The notes: generated from the sequence alone by a model not told the origin. Shown: positions 1 through 9,698, counted from the first letter of the stretch. The stretch is 64,000 nt of DNA from Janthinobacterium sp. PC23-8 (GCF_002250505.1 NZ_NJGY01000001.1:3145561-3209560); one strand, 5' to 3'. Made by a program: numbers and translations.

Positions 1-207
1 AGCAAGACTTTCCACGGCGTTAACTTGGGCGAGGCTGAAGACAAAAATGACATAAGGACGAGTTCCGCTAAAGGGCATGACTGGCCGCCACGCGCCAGGC
101 ACCCTGTGCGCCAGCAATGGCGTTGCCCAGTTTCCGGGCGCATTCTGTCGATTGTAGACCGAGCGCATGGTATTAACAACAGGCAAGATTAATTGTCCTG
201 TTTCCAT
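1..207 (-). CDS. Uncertain partial reading frame at left edge
   Basis: A minus-strand frame is open from an ATG at 207 to the window edge (about 69 codons, no stop). I see no signal peptide, no convincing ribosome binding site and no family motif. It may be the start of a real gene that lies mostly outside the window, or chance. The 187 bases between it and the next gene at 395 are AT-rich and would hold the promoter of that gene; nothing else is visible there. Confidence 0.2.
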   Translation of the reverse strand, partial: METGQLILPVVNTMRSVYNRQNAPGNWATPLLAHRVPGAWRPVMPFSGTRPYVIFVFSLAQVNAVESLA

Positions 208-394
208 GCAACAGTGTTTTCAACTACACGAAAACATTGTCATACATACTTTATCACTTATGCAATTATACTCTCAAGACAATACTTTGTTTTCGTCCAG
301 ATTGCCAATCAGTTCGTAACAAGATATGAATTTCAACGGCGATGCCGGGCGAGGCGCGTATATTGGATGCGGGTGTCTTTTGAAAGGGATGATC

Positions 395-931
395 ATGAAA
401 AAGAAAGTCACGCGCTTGCTGTTGGCTGGCAGCGTCTTGCTGGCAAGCGCCGCCGCGTGGGCGCAACATTCTGATGCTGTCATGGCCACCGGCAAGACCG
501 AGGTGCGTTATGACAAGCCGGAACAATTCGCCGATCTGTCGTTCGATCCGCGCAAGCGCGAAGAGGCATTGCAGGAACTGACGCGCCACTTCGACAAGCT
601 GGGCGCGTCGCTGCCGGCCGGACAGCATTTGCAGATCGTGATCACCGATATCGACCTGGCAGGCCGCGAAGATCCGCAGGTGCGTTCCGCCAACGAAATC
701 CGCGTAATGACGGGCGGCGCCGACTGGCCGCGCATCAGCCTGTCGTATGTGCTGGAACAGGACGGCAAGGCGATCAAGAGCGCCGATGCGCAGCTGTCCG
801 ACATGTCTTACCTGACGCACATGAACCGCTACCCCAGCGGCGAGCGCCTGCGCTATGAAAAGCTGATGATCGACGAATGGTTCGCCAAGACCTTCCATCT
901 ACCGCTGAACAGGCTTAATCGATCCAGTTAA
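395..931 (+). CDS. DUF3016 family secreted protein
   Basis: A 178-residue protein beginning MKKKVTRLLLAGSVLLA, a typical Sec signal peptide cleaved after AWAQ. The body contains a VRYDKPEQFADLSF segment, a TRHFDKLG segment and a C-terminal region ending near WFAKTFHLP, the pattern of DUF3016 proteins. Role unknown; expected in the periplasm. The ATG at 395 was preferred because GAAAGGG at 382-388 sits at proper spacing and the signal peptide begins there; the ATG at 389 is too close to that site. Its 3' end overlaps the convergent thioesterase gene by 17 bases. Confidence 0.75.
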   Translation: MKKKVTRLLLAGSVLLASAAAWAQHSDAVMATGKTEVRYDKPEQFADLSFDPRKREEALQELTRHFDKLGASLPAGQHLQIVITDIDLAGREDPQVRSANEIRVMTGGADWPRISLSYVLEQDGKAIKSADAQLSDMSYLTHMNRYPSGERLRYEKLMIDEWFAKTFHLPLNRLNRSS

Positions 932-1358
932 CCTGGGTAAATTTGCTGCCGAATTCTTCCGGCATGGGCACGACCTGGCTGCGCTTGTAGTTAAAAAATA
1001 CAAAGCCCGACTTGGCCATGGCGATCAGGGTGTTGTCGCGCGGACGCGTGATGCGGAAGGTGATGTCGCCGCCGTATTTGTTGAAGTCCATCACGCCCAC
1101 TTCAAACAGCAACTGGTCGCGCGCATGGGCTTCGGCACGGTAGGTGGTGGCGAGATCCGTGACGATGATGCCGGTGCCGTCGGCCTCGATGTCGCGCACG
1201 CCGAATTCGAACAAAAAGCGGGCGCGCGCCTCCGAAATCATGGAGATCATGGAATCGTTGCCGAGATGATTGCCGGCATTGATGTCGGTGGTGCGTACCG
1301 TCAATTGCGAAGAATAGCAGTATTGGTCTTCGGGAAATTCCAGTGTCAAACGTGCCAT
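915..1358 (-). CDS. Hotdog-fold acyl-CoA thioesterase
   Basis: A 147-residue single-domain protein of the YbgC / 4-hydroxybenzoyl-CoA thioesterase type, expected to hydrolyse acyl-CoA in the cytoplasm. Visible features are the N-terminal RTTDINAGNHLGND segment, where the hotdog helix and catalytic Asp/Asn region lie, followed by ARARFLFEFG, and a central beta segment TDLATTYRAEA. Length fits the family. No export signal. It stands alone, convergent with the DUF3016 gene. Substrate cannot be told from the sequence. Confidence 0.8.
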   Translation of the reverse strand: MARLTLEFPEDQYCYSSQLTVRTTDINAGNHLGNDSMISMISEARARFLFEFGVRDIEADGTGIIVTDLATTYRAEAHARDQLLFEVGVMDFNKYGGDITFRITRPRDNTLIAMAKSGFVFFNYKRSQVVPMPEEFGSKFTQVNWID

Positions 1359-1443
1359 GGGTCTCTCTTTGCAGGGGCGCCAGACGTGGCGGGAAAGTCA
1401 ATTCTAGCCGCTTCCCCGCCAGGCGTCGAAAAATGCCACTGTG

Positions 1444-2910
1444 TTACTGCTTGCGCACGATGCGGTACACCTTGCCGCTGCCGCCAAGCAGGTACAGTTC
1501 TTTCTGCGCATCCTGGCCGAACGACAGGATATTGCCCACGTTCGTGATGTTCCAGTCCGTCACGGCCGAGGCGCTGCTATTGCTGTAGGTAAAACTCTTC
1601 AGCCAGCCGCTGCAATAGTCGGAGTACAGATACCGGCCCGCCAGTTCCGGCAGCGCCGTGCCGCGGTAGACATAGCCGCCCGTGATCGAGCAGCCGCCCG
1701 CGCTGTCGTGGCCGTACTCGACCTTGGGCAATACCAGAGCCGTCTGGTTGCACGTCGCGCTGTTGTAGCACTGCGTGCCTTCCATGATGTTCCAGCCATA
1801 GTTGTTGCCAGCCTGGTCCACGGGCACGACATTGATCTCTTCGCGCTGGGCCTGGCCCACGTCGGCGATATACAGCAGTTGCGCCGTGGTATCGAAGGCG
1901 TAGCGCCAGGGATTGCGCAGGCCATAGGCCCAGATTTCCGCGCGCTTGCCGGCCGTATTGACAAACGGATTGCCGGCCGGAATGGCATATGGTTGCACGA
2001 TGCTGCTGGCGTTCACGTCAAGGCGCAGCATCTTGCCGAGCAGTGTATTGGTATTTTGTGCGTTACCGGCCGCGTCGCCAGCGCCGCCGCCATCACCCGT
2101 GGTCACATACAGATAGCCGTCCGGGCCAAAGCTGAGCAGGCCGCCATTGTGGTTGCTGAAACCGGGGTGGGCAATCGCGATGATCTGCACGCTGGCCAGC
2201 GCATCGGCGACGTTGGCGTTGCCGGCCGACACCTGGCGCCGCTCGATGATGATATTGCCGATCAAGTCGGTGTAGTACAGGAAAAAGTAGCCGTTGCTGG
2301 CGTACTGCGGATGAAACGCCATCGACAGCAGGCCCCGTTCGCCATCGGTGGTGGTGCGGCTGCTGATATCGAGAAACGGCGTGGCCAGCAGGATGCCATT
2401 GTCGACGATGCGGATGCGCCCGGCGCGCTCGACGATGAACAGCCGGCTGTCGCCGGGCGGCGACGTCAGGAAGGTCGGCGCCTGCAGGCCGCTGGCCACC
2501 TCCTGCAAGGCCAGCGCCAGCGGCGCCGTGGCCGCGTAGGCGACGCCAGCGCCGGCTGTGGCGCCAGCGGCCACCTGCACTTGCTGGGTCGCCGGCGTGG
2601 CCGCCAGGCTGCCGGTGCCGTAAGCCACATTGGCGGCGGTGATGGCATAGGCACCCGGCGCCAGGTCGCTCAAGGTGGCTGACGCCGTCAGCAGCTTGCT
2701 GTAAGCGGCCGGTCCGGTCACGGTGACGGCGCCGTTGACGCCGGCGGGCAGGCCGCTGATGGTCACCGCGAGGCTGCCGGTGGTGGGGCCGGGAGGCGGA
2801 TGGTGGTCATTGTCGTTGCCGCCGCACGCGGCCAGCAGGCCCAGGGTGAACAGCATCAGCAGCGCCAGCAAGGCTTGTTTGAGTGCGGTGGGGGAAGTTC
2901 GATTGCGCAT
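1444..2910 (-). CDS. PQQ-dependent sugar dehydrogenase-like lipoprotein
   Basis: A 488-residue protein with a lipoprotein signal peptide (lipobox LLAAC, Cys near residue 29), a linker of about 100 residues with a small beta domain rich in Ala/Thr/Gly, then a six-bladed propeller of the glucose/sorbosone dehydrogenase family from about residue 130. Propeller signatures are the SNHNGG and GDGGGAGD segments, where PQQ and calcium ligands lie in soluble glucose dehydrogenase relatives, and AYGLRNPWRYAFD. Likely an outer-membrane or periplasm-facing aldose oxidase, or a non-catalytic relative. Monocistronic by spacing. The extra N-terminal domain is not needed for catalysis in known members. Confidence 0.85.
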   Translation of the reverse strand: MRNRTSPTALKQALLALLMLFTLGLLAACGGNDNDHHPPPGPTTGSLAVTISGLPAGVNGAVTVTGPAAYSKLLTASATLSDLAPGAYAITAANVAYGTGSLAATPATQQVQVAAGATAGAGVAYAATAPLALALQEVASGLQAPTFLTSPPGDSRLFIVERAGRIRIVDNGILLATPFLDISSRTTTDGERGLLSMAFHPQYASNGYFFLYYTDLIGNIIIERRQVSAGNANVADALASVQIIAIAHPGFSNHNGGLLSFGPDGYLYVTTGDGGGAGDAAGNAQNTNTLLGKMLRLDVNASSIVQPYAIPAGNPFVNTAGKRAEIWAYGLRNPWRYAFDTTAQLLYIADVGQAQREEINVVPVDQAGNNYGWNIMEGTQCYNSATCNQTALVLPKVEYGHDSAGGCSITGGYVYRGTALPELAGRYLYSDYCSGWLKSFTYSNSSASAVTDWNITNVGNILSFGQDAQKELYLLGGSGKVYRIVRKQ

Positions 2911-3177
2911 GTCAGTCTCCAGGGATGGAACGACGCAGCCGCTTGTCGGGTGACGGACGGCGTTGAAATACGATCATGCATTTTTTCGCCAGCTGACTTG
3001 ATCGCGCGCAAGCGAGTGTTGTACTGTTGCCAGCATACGCCTGCCGCATACCGCTACCGTTCGTTGCCGCACGATCGGACAAAGGGGCGGCGTTTTCAGA
3101 CAATCGCGCGCCGGCCCGTATCGCGCGCGGCCGAGGCAGGCCATAATGCGACATCTGAAACCGCGCAGGAGCGACCC

Positions 3178-4284
3178 ATGAAAACCAAAGCAGCCGTGGC
3201 CTGGAAGGCCGGCGCCCCCCTGACCATCGAAGAAGTCGACCTGGCCGGGCCGCGTGAAGGCGAAGTGCTGATCGAACTGAAAGCGACCGGTATCTGCCAT
3301 ACCGATTACTACACCCTGTCGGGCGCCGATCCGGAAGGCATCTTCCCCGCCATCCTGGGCCATGAAGGCGCCGGCATCGTGGTTGACGTGGGCCCGGGCG
3401 TGAAAACGCTGAAAAAGGACGACCACGTGATTCCCCTGTACACGCCGGAATGCCGCGAGTGCAAGTTTTGCCTGTCGCAAAAGACCAATCTGTGCCAGAA
3501 AATCCGCAGCACCCAGGGCCGTGGCCTGATGCCCGACGCCACCAGCCGCTTTTCGCTGGACGGCAAGCCGCTGTTCCATTACATGGGCACCTCGACCTTC
3601 TCGAACTTTATCGTGGTGCCGGAAATCGCCCTGGCGAAGATCCGTGAAGACGCGCCGTTCGACAAGGTCTGCTATATCGGTTGCGGCGTGACCACCGGCG
3701 TGGGCGCGGTCTTGTTCTCGGCCAAGGTCGAGGCGGGCGCCAATGTGGCCGTGTTCGGCCTGGGCGGCATCGGCCTGAACGTGATCCAGGCGGCGAAAAT
3801 GGTCGGCGCCGACAAGATTATCGGCATCGACATCAACCCGGCGCGCCAGGCCATCGCCCGCAAGTTCGGCATGACGCACTTTATCAATCCGAACGAAGTG
3901 GAGAACGTGGTTGACGCCATCGTGCAATTGACCGACGGCGGCGCCGATTACAGTTTTGAATGCGTCGGTAACACCAGCCTGATGCGCCAGGCGCTCGAAT
4001 GCACCCACAAGGGCTGGGGCAAATCGTTCATTATCGGCGTGGCGGCGGCCGGCCAGGAAATCTCGACCCGTCCGTTCCAGCTGGTGACGGGCCGCGAATG
4101 GCGCGGTTCGGCCTTTGGCGGCGCGCGCGGCCGCACCGATGTGCCGAAGATCGTCGACTGGTATATGGAAGGCAAGCTCAATATCGACGACCTGATCACG
4201 CACCGCCTGCCGCTCGAACGCATCAACGAAGGCTTTGACCTGATGAAGAGCGGCGAGTCGATCCGTTCGGTGGTGCTGTACTAA
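3178..4284 (+). CDS. frmA: S-(hydroxymethyl)glutathione dehydrogenase / class III alcohol dehydrogenase
   Basis: A 368-residue zinc medium-chain dehydrogenase that oxidises the glutathione-formaldehyde adduct and also long-chain alcohols. Catalytic zinc region GICHTDYYTLSG and GHEGAGIV, structural-zinc cysteine cluster CRECKFCLSQKTNLC, nucleotide-binding GLGGIGLNVIQAAK followed by the acidic IGIDIN. Class III-specific Arg and Asp positions fit. Start chosen at the ATG with AGGAG at 3167-3171; the longer upstream open frame has no matching N-terminus. No S-formylglutathione hydrolase gene and no FrmR regulator lies next to it, so the partner enzyme must be elsewhere. Confidence 0.95.
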   Translation: MKTKAAVAWKAGAPLTIEEVDLAGPREGEVLIELKATGICHTDYYTLSGADPEGIFPAILGHEGAGIVVDVGPGVKTLKKDDHVIPLYTPECRECKFCLSQKTNLCQKIRSTQGRGLMPDATSRFSLDGKPLFHYMGTSTFSNFIVVPEIALAKIREDAPFDKVCYIGCGVTTGVGAVLFSAKVEAGANVAVFGLGGIGLNVIQAAKMVGADKIIGIDINPARQAIARKFGMTHFINPNEVENVVDAIVQLTDGGADYSFECVGNTSLMRQALECTHKGWGKSFIIGVAAAGQEISTRPFQLVTGREWRGSAFGGARGRTDVPKIVDWYMEGKLNIDDLITHRLPLERINEGFDLMKSGESIRSVVLY

Positions 4285-4615
4285 GCAAGTACGCATAAAT
4301 TCTTGTGGATTCTGACTTCCATAACCGGCGCTCTGCGGCGTTGCCCGCTGCTAGCAGTGCTCGCACTGCGTCGCATCGGGCGCCTTTGCGGGAGTATCGC
4401 CTTGCAAGGCGATACCGTTGCGCAGGCGCGGGACAGGTCCCGCGAATTCCCTGCTCCGCCATCCGGTTCTGTTCGTCATAATTTCACAATAATTTCTTGG
4501 CACTTACTTAAATCAGCAACACCAGAGGCCAGCAGGGGACGGCGCGCTGTACTTCGCCAGCCACCCCTGCTAATGTCGAAGGCATCGCTGCATAACCTTG
4601 ATGCCGGGAGCCCCA
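4285..4615. other. Gene-free stretch with three consecutive perfect hairpins
   Basis: No gene is visible between the dehydrogenase and the small membrane protein. The stretch holds three perfect inverted repeats in a row: gcagtg/cactgc (4354-4369), gtatcgcctt/aaggcgatac around a gc centre (4394-4415) and cgcgggac/gtcccgcg (4427-4444). None is followed by a T-run, so they do not look like simple terminators. The arrangement resembles a REP-type structured intergenic element or an RNA with several stems. Confidence 0.5.
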
Positions 4616-4858
4616 ATGTTTGCCACTGCCTATCTGCTGACCTTGCGGCGCATGCTGCCCGTGTTGCTTGGCGCGAGCTTGTCCGCCATGCTGGCGCTGT
4701 GGTGGCGCGATGCCGCCATCCTTGCCACGCCCGTCGTCTGGTTGGCCTTGCTGGCCACGTATTTGCTGTGTGCGCTGATGTTTACGCCGCTGGAGTGGCA
4801 GCGCCAGCAACTGGCGGTGCGGCGTGTGCGCATCGCCAGTTCGGGCAAGTCGCGCTAA
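4616..4858 (+). CDS. Small two-helix inner-membrane protein, unknown
   Basis: An 80-residue protein with two hydrophobic segments, roughly residues 10-30 and 35-60, separated by WWRDAA, and a short basic cytoplasmic tail. I do not recognise a family. The ATG at 4616 has GGGAG at 4606-4610 five bases upstream, which favours it over the ATG at 4601 or TTG at 4598. It sits convergent with the GlxA-type regulator, 9 bases away. Confidence 0.5.
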   Translation: MFATAYLLTLRRMLPVLLGASLSAMLALWWRDAAILATPVVWLALLATYLLCALMFTPLEWQRQQLAVRRVRIASSGKSR

Positions 4859-4867
4859 GGACTCACG

Positions 4868-5875
4868 CTAACGCGTGGTGCTGGAAAAACGTTCGCGGTA
4901 GTCGCGCGGCGTGACGCCGAGTTTCTTGTGAAACAGCCGGCGCAGCCTTTCCTCGCTCTGTAAACCAGTCTGCGCGGCCACGTGTTTCAGTGACGACACG
5001 TTTTCTTCCAGTAGCCGACGCGCCAGCTCGAAGCGCGCCGTTTCAATGAACTCGGTGGGACTGGTATGCGTTTCACGCTGGAACACGCGCGTAAAATTGC
5101 GCTCGCTCATGGCCAGACTGGCCGCCAGTTGCGGCACGCTCAGGTCTTCGGCCAGGTGGTCCATGATCCAGGCCTGCAACTGGCGGATGGTCGGGTGCGT
5201 CGTCATCTGGCTCGACAGGTGCACGGAAAACTGCGACTGCCCGCCCGGGCGTTTCAGGTACACTACCAGGTCGCGTGCTACTTCCAGCGCGATATCGCGG
5301 CTGAAATCCTCTTCCACCAGTGCCAGCGCCAGGTCGATGCCGGCGGTGACGCCCGCGGAGGTCCAGACATTTCCTTCGCGCACAAAAATCGCATCGGCGT
5401 TGACCTCGATTTGCGGATAGCGCCGGCGCAGGCTGTCCACCGCGCTCCAGTGCGTGGCGGCGCGCTTGCCATCGAGCACACCGGCCTCGGCCAGGAAAAA
5501 GCAGCCCGTGCACAGCGCCGCCAGGGTATCGATGCGCGGCGCCGCCTGCGCCACCCAGGCGGCAATCGCCGGGATCTCTTGCAACACCTGCTCGACATGG
5601 TGGCAGCCGACGATCACCGCCAGGTCCGGCAAGCTGGCCGCGTCGAGCATCTTGCTGGCATGCAAACTCATCAGCGTATCGGACGCCACCGGCCCGATGG
5701 CGGTCGAAGCGATGTGCATCTCATAGCCTCCCGGCAGATTGCGCAGGCGCAGATGGGTGTTGGCATAATCAAACACCTTCATGGCGCCGATGGCTTCAAG
5801 GGCCTTGAAGCCCGGGTAGATGATGATGTCGACGGTGCGCAATGGCGAGCGGGAAGTGGGGAGCGGATCTGTCAT
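4868..5875 (-). CDS. GlxA-family transcriptional regulator (DJ-1/PfpI plus AraC)
   Basis: A 335-residue cytoplasmic regulator. Residues about 12-190 form a DJ-1/PfpI-like amidotransferase domain with the Cys-containing nucleophile-elbow region ALCTGCFFLAEAG and THWSAVD; residues about 220-335 form an AraC-type double helix-turn-helix with SERNFTRVFQRE and the C-terminal LGVTPRDYRERF. Members sense small molecules and activate catabolic genes, as known for GlxA, ArgR and CdhR types. Start set at MTDPLP because the N-terminal 23 codons further upstream do not match the family. Its target is not evident; the neighbour across the divergent promoter is the MshQ-like gene. Confidence 0.85.
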   Translation of the reverse strand: MTDPLPTSRSPLRTVDIIIYPGFKALEAIGAMKVFDYANTHLRLRNLPGGYEMHIASTAIGPVASDTLMSLHASKMLDAASLPDLAVIVGCHHVEQVLQEIPAIAAWVAQAAPRIDTLAALCTGCFFLAEAGVLDGKRAATHWSAVDSLRRRYPQIEVNADAIFVREGNVWTSAGVTAGIDLALALVEEDFSRDIALEVARDLVVYLKRPGGQSQFSVHLSSQMTTHPTIRQLQAWIMDHLAEDLSVPQLAASLAMSERNFTRVFQRETHTSPTEFIETARFELARRLLEENVSSLKHVAAQTGLQSEERLRRLFHKKLGVTPRDYRERFSSTTR

Positions 5876-5982
5876 CAGATACGTGATTGCTGGGTCAAGG
5901 TGACAGCTTAGCATGCGAGGGCTATGCTTAAAGTCAACACGCAATGTTTCGTGGATATTAAAGGGCTTTATAATTCCGCATT

Positions 5983-8907
5983 ATGAAAAAAACCCTGTTC
6001 AAATATCTGGCAGCATTGTGGCTTTTATTGACCGTTTCTGTGATCACGCAGGCGGCCAACTTGAATTTCAATGGCGGTGCCGTATCGGCTTGTTCAATCA
6101 CGGGAAATCAATATAGCTGTAGCGGCCTCGATATGCCGGATTACAACAACACCATGGTGATCGCCAGCGGCTACACCGTGGTGGTGCCGGGCGCCATTTC
6201 CTTCGGTTATAACCAGAGCCTGACGATGAGCGGCACCGCAGCGCTGATCGTCAATGGCGACCTCGATATTGGCAATATCAACGGCCCCAACCTGAATATC
6301 TCTGGCGGCAGCCTGACTGCGCAGGGCGGTACCTTCAAGGTCGGGCAACAGGCACAGACACTGACGGCGAACGTCAGCGCGACCAACATTTATCTGGGCA
6401 GTGGCTCCAACCTGACGATCACTGGCACCATTGTGGCCACAAGCCTGGTCGATATTGCATCGCATGCCACCGTCAACGGTCCGATCAGCGGCTCTACCGT
6501 CCATACCAATTCTCCGGTAGTGCTCAATGGCGACGTTACCGCGAAGGTCGAATTCAACCTGGCATCTGGCGGTCGCCTGACCGGCAAGCTGGTGTCGCCA
6601 ACCGTCAATATCGAACCATCCGATACCCGCGTTTTCGGCGATGTCACGGCCTCCAAATCATTGACCCTTGGTTCTGGAAATTTTATTTCCGGTAACGTTG
6701 TCGCGGGAAAGGTCGAACTGCAATCGTCGGAAGCGTATATCACCGGCAATGCCAAGGTCGATTCCATCATCCTTGGCTGGCATGGCCGGGTGCGGCAAAA
6801 AATCACTTGTAATGCTTTTACTCCGAGCACTCCTTGTACTTGCGTCTCTAACAACAGCGGTTACGACGAGGGTACGGTGAACGGACCGTCCTGCGCCGCG
6901 CCGCAGGTAGCCGGCCCGCACCATTTCCAGATCACCCATCCGGCCGCAGCATTGAGCTGCTCCCCTGAAAAAGTCACCGTCAAGGCCTGCGCCGACGCCA
7001 GTTGCGGCAGCGCGTATACCAATGGCGCAACCGTCGTCCTGGCGCCTGGCGGCGCCACGGCGTCAACGGGCACTACCGGCAGCGTCGACAGCACGGTGGC
7101 GCAATACGCGGGGGGCACGGCCACCCTGAGCCTCACCAGCACGCCATCGACCACAGGCGCGCTGGTCTGCAAAGACAGTACCACCGGCAATGTCACCAAC
7201 TGCCAGATGCCGTTCAACAGCAGCGGCCTGCAGGTGAGCGGCAATCCGCGCTATGCGGAAGATGAGGCGATTGTGTCGATCAGCGCGCTGCGCTCCTCCA
7301 GCAACAATCCGCGCGCCTGCGTTCCCTTGTTCGCAGGCCTCGATAAAACCATCAAGCTGCGCTGCAGTTATGCCAATCCCGCCACTGGCACCCTGGCCGC
7401 GCGCATACAGGGCAAGAATGGGACTTATTTGTCGCTGGGCGCCAGTAACAGCAGCGCCTGCGGCGTGGATGGCACCGATGTCCTGTTGAAATTCGATAGC
7501 GATGGGCTGGCGCAGCCGAACATGCTCTATGCGGACGTAGGCCAGCTGGGGCTGACTGCCACCTATACCTCGACCAGCGGCACCGACAATGGTTTGACGA
7601 TGACGGGCAGCGGCAATGTCATCGTCGTACCGGCCAAGTTTGCTTTCAGCGCGATTGCCAGCCCGCAGCGCGCCGGCCAGGAAGTGCCATCGGTGACCGT
7701 CACGGCGCAAAACAAGGCGGGCGCCACCACGCCTAATTTCGGTCAGGAGACGATCAAGCCAGCGGTGGCCCTGAGCCATGGCTATGTGTTACCGAAGTTT
7801 GGTACGCAAAATGGCAATGCCGACCCGGAAGTGAGCGGCGTACTCGGTTTCAACAATGGCGTGCTCAAGAGCAGCGCACTGGCATGGGCGGAAACGGGCA
7901 CCATCAATATCACCGCTATCTTGAACAATTACCTGGGCGTGCAACAAATCGGCACGGTTACGCCGCTGGCGACGGGCGCCAGCAACAATGTACTGTTTAT
8001 CCCGCACCATTTCCAGACGGCGCTCGATATCGTCAACATGCCCGCTGCGGGTTTTCCCGCACTGTGCGGCGCCCAGTTCGCTTGTACCGATAACGGCGCC
8101 GGCACCGGCGCCCGCTATGTGTATGCGCGCCAGCCTTTCGCGCTGAAGGTGACGGCGCAGAACCTGCAGAACGCCACCACCATAAATTTTGACAAGCAGG
8201 ATACCAGCATCAATACGCAGCAGGTCCAGCTGCTGGCGCGCGACGCCCAGGACAGCGCCAATATGCCGCCAGCCGGCAGCAAGTTCACCGATGGCAGCGC
8301 GGCCGGCATCGTCTTGAGCGGCGTGCCCATAAGCGCTTTCAGCGGCGGCGTGGCGCGCCAGGTGCTGGCCTATCAATTTCCCGGCGCTTATTCGCCCTCG
8401 GCTGGCGCCACGTCGCTGGCAGCGCCGACCATACTGCTGCTGCGCGCCAACTTTACTTACCCGGTCAGCAATGTGGTGACATCGACGCCGTCGGCGCAAG
8501 GCAAGGAAGCGGTGCTGACGGTGATTACCGGGCGCGCGATGGTGCCCAACAGCTACGGCTCGGAACTGCTGCCGATCCGGCTGGAGGTGCAGGCGCAGTA
8601 CTGGGACGGCGCGCGCTGGCGCGCCAACCTGGCCGACAGCCTGAGCAGCTTCGGCAAGGCCAATGTGGTGCTGGCCAACTGCACCAAGGCGCTGGTCTGC
8701 AGCACGCTGGTGGTTGCCGACCAGGTATATCAGTTCAGTAGCGGCGTGCTGGCAGCCAATGGCCGGTTGACGCTGCAGGCGCCAAAGGTGGCTGGCAGCG
8801 TCGATGTGTCGCTCGGCGGCCTGCCGCATTTTCCCTCCACCGTCGGGCGGGTGGTGTTTGGCGTATTCAAGTCGGGTCCGGTGCTTTACATACGCGAAAT
8901 GTACTAG
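5983..8907 (+). CDS. Large secreted MshQ-like protein with DUF6701-type C-terminus
   Basis: A 974-residue protein with a Sec signal peptide ending near TQAAN. Residues about 25-270 form a repetitive region of short beta repeats around NGPISGS-, GDVTAS- and GNVVAG-like units, resembling polymer-forming bactofilin/adhesin repeats. The middle and C-terminal 650 residues are Ala/Gly/Ser/Thr-rich with paired cysteines and match the layout of MshQ and DUF6701 proteins of type IV MSHA pili. No MSHA pilus gene is near, so it is an orphan here. The start has no Shine-Dalgarno site; a TATAAT at 5969-5974 puts transcription start within a few bases of the ATG. A surface adhesin role is inference. Confidence 0.75.
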   Translation: MKKTLFKYLAALWLLLTVSVITQAANLNFNGGAVSACSITGNQYSCSGLDMPDYNNTMVIASGYTVVVPGAISFGYNQSLTMSGTAALIVNGDLDIGNINGPNLNISGGSLTAQGGTFKVGQQAQTLTANVSATNIYLGSGSNLTITGTIVATSLVDIASHATVNGPISGSTVHTNSPVVLNGDVTAKVEFNLASGGRLTGKLVSPTVNIEPSDTRVFGDVTASKSLTLGSGNFISGNVVAGKVELQSSEAYITGNAKVDSIILGWHGRVRQKITCNAFTPSTPCTCVSNNSGYDEGTVNGPSCAAPQVAGPHHFQITHPAAALSCSPEKVTVKACADASCGSAYTNGATVVLAPGGATASTGTTGSVDSTVAQYAGGTATLSLTSTPSTTGALVCKDSTTGNVTNCQMPFNSSGLQVSGNPRYAEDEAIVSISALRSSSNNPRACVPLFAGLDKTIKLRCSYANPATGTLAARIQGKNGTYLSLGASNSSACGVDGTDVLLKFDSDGLAQPNMLYADVGQLGLTATYTSTSGTDNGLTMTGSGNVIVVPAKFAFSAIASPQRAGQEVPSVTVTAQNKAGATTPNFGQETIKPAVALSHGYVLPKFGTQNGNADPEVSGVLGFNNGVLKSSALAWAETGTINITAILNNYLGVQQIGTVTPLATGASNNVLFIPHHFQTALDIVNMPAAGFPALCGAQFACTDNGAGTGARYVYARQPFALKVTAQNLQNATTINFDKQDTSINTQQVQLLARDAQDSANMPPAGSKFTDGSAAGIVLSGVPISAFSGGVARQVLAYQFPGAYSPSAGATSLAAPTILLLRANFTYPVSNVVTSTPSAQGKEAVLTVITGRAMVPNSYGSELLPIRLEVQAQYWDGARWRANLADSLSSFGKANVVLANCTKALVCSTLVVADQVYQFSSGVLAANGRLTLQAPKVAGSVDVSLGGLPHFPSTVGRVVFGVFKSGPVLYIREMY

Positions 8908-8996
8908 TGTGTTCCTTGGGCAGGGCTGACGCAGAAAGCGGAAAAAACCAGTAAGATGCCTTGCTGTTTCCTTCCCCTTACAGAACTGGAGTCTTC

Positions 8997-9698
8997 ATGA
9001 GCATCACTACGCAGTGGATCGATATCACCGGCGCCGACGGCGCCACCTTCCCGGCTTACCTGGCCGTGCCGCATCTCGGCAAGGGCCCCGGCATCGTGTT
9101 GTTGCAGGAAATTTTTGGCGTCAATGAACATATCCGCACGGTGGCCGAGCAATATGCGCTTGACGGCTATGTGGTGCTGGTGCCCGATCTGTTCTGGCGC
9201 GAAGGCGCGCACATCGAACTGGGCTATGAAGGGGCGGACTGGCAGCGCGCCGTCGAACTGATGCAGGCCACCGACAACGAGCACGTGCTGGCCGATATCA
9301 CCGCCAGCGTCGCCGCCCTGCGCGCGCGCGCGGAAGTGGACGGCAAGATTGCTTCGATCGGCTACTGCTTCGGCGGCCGCCTGTCGTACCAGGCGGCAGC
9401 GGCCGGCCTGGTCGACGGCGCCATCGCCTACTACGGCGGCGGCATCCAGAACAAGCTGGACCTGGCCGAGGAAATCAAGGTGCCGCTGCTGATGCATTTC
9501 GGCGCCAACGACAGCCATATCCCGGCCGACGCCGTGAAAAGCATCGCCGAACGCTTCGACGGCCGCGAAGAGGTGGAAATCCATGTCTATCCGCAAGCCG
9601 AACACGGTTTCAACTGCAATTACCGCGACAGCTACGATCTGCGCTCGTCGGTGCAGGCGCATGGCAATACGCTGATTTTTCTGTCAGAAAATCTGTAG
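8997..9698 (+). CDS. Dienelactone hydrolase family protein
   Basis: A 233-residue alpha/beta hydrolase of the carboxymethylenebutenolidase family. Catalytic Cys in the nucleophile elbow GYCFGGR, an Asp in FGANDSHIPAD and the His in QAEHGFNC. In the family it opens enol-lactones such as dienelactone or acts on related esters; with no aromatic ring-cleavage genes around, the substrate is unknown. Start chosen at ATG 8997 with CTGGAG at 8986-8991. Cytoplasmic; single gene. Confidence 0.9.
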   Translation: MSITTQWIDITGADGATFPAYLAVPHLGKGPGIVLLQEIFGVNEHIRTVAEQYALDGYVVLVPDLFWREGAHIELGYEGADWQRAVELMQATDNEHVLADITASVAALRARAEVDGKIASIGYCFGGRLSYQAAAAGLVDGAIAYYGGGIQNKLDLAEEIKVPLLMHFGANDSHIPADAVKSIAERFDGREEVEIHVYPQAEHGFNCNYRDSYDLRSSVQAHGNTLIFLSENL

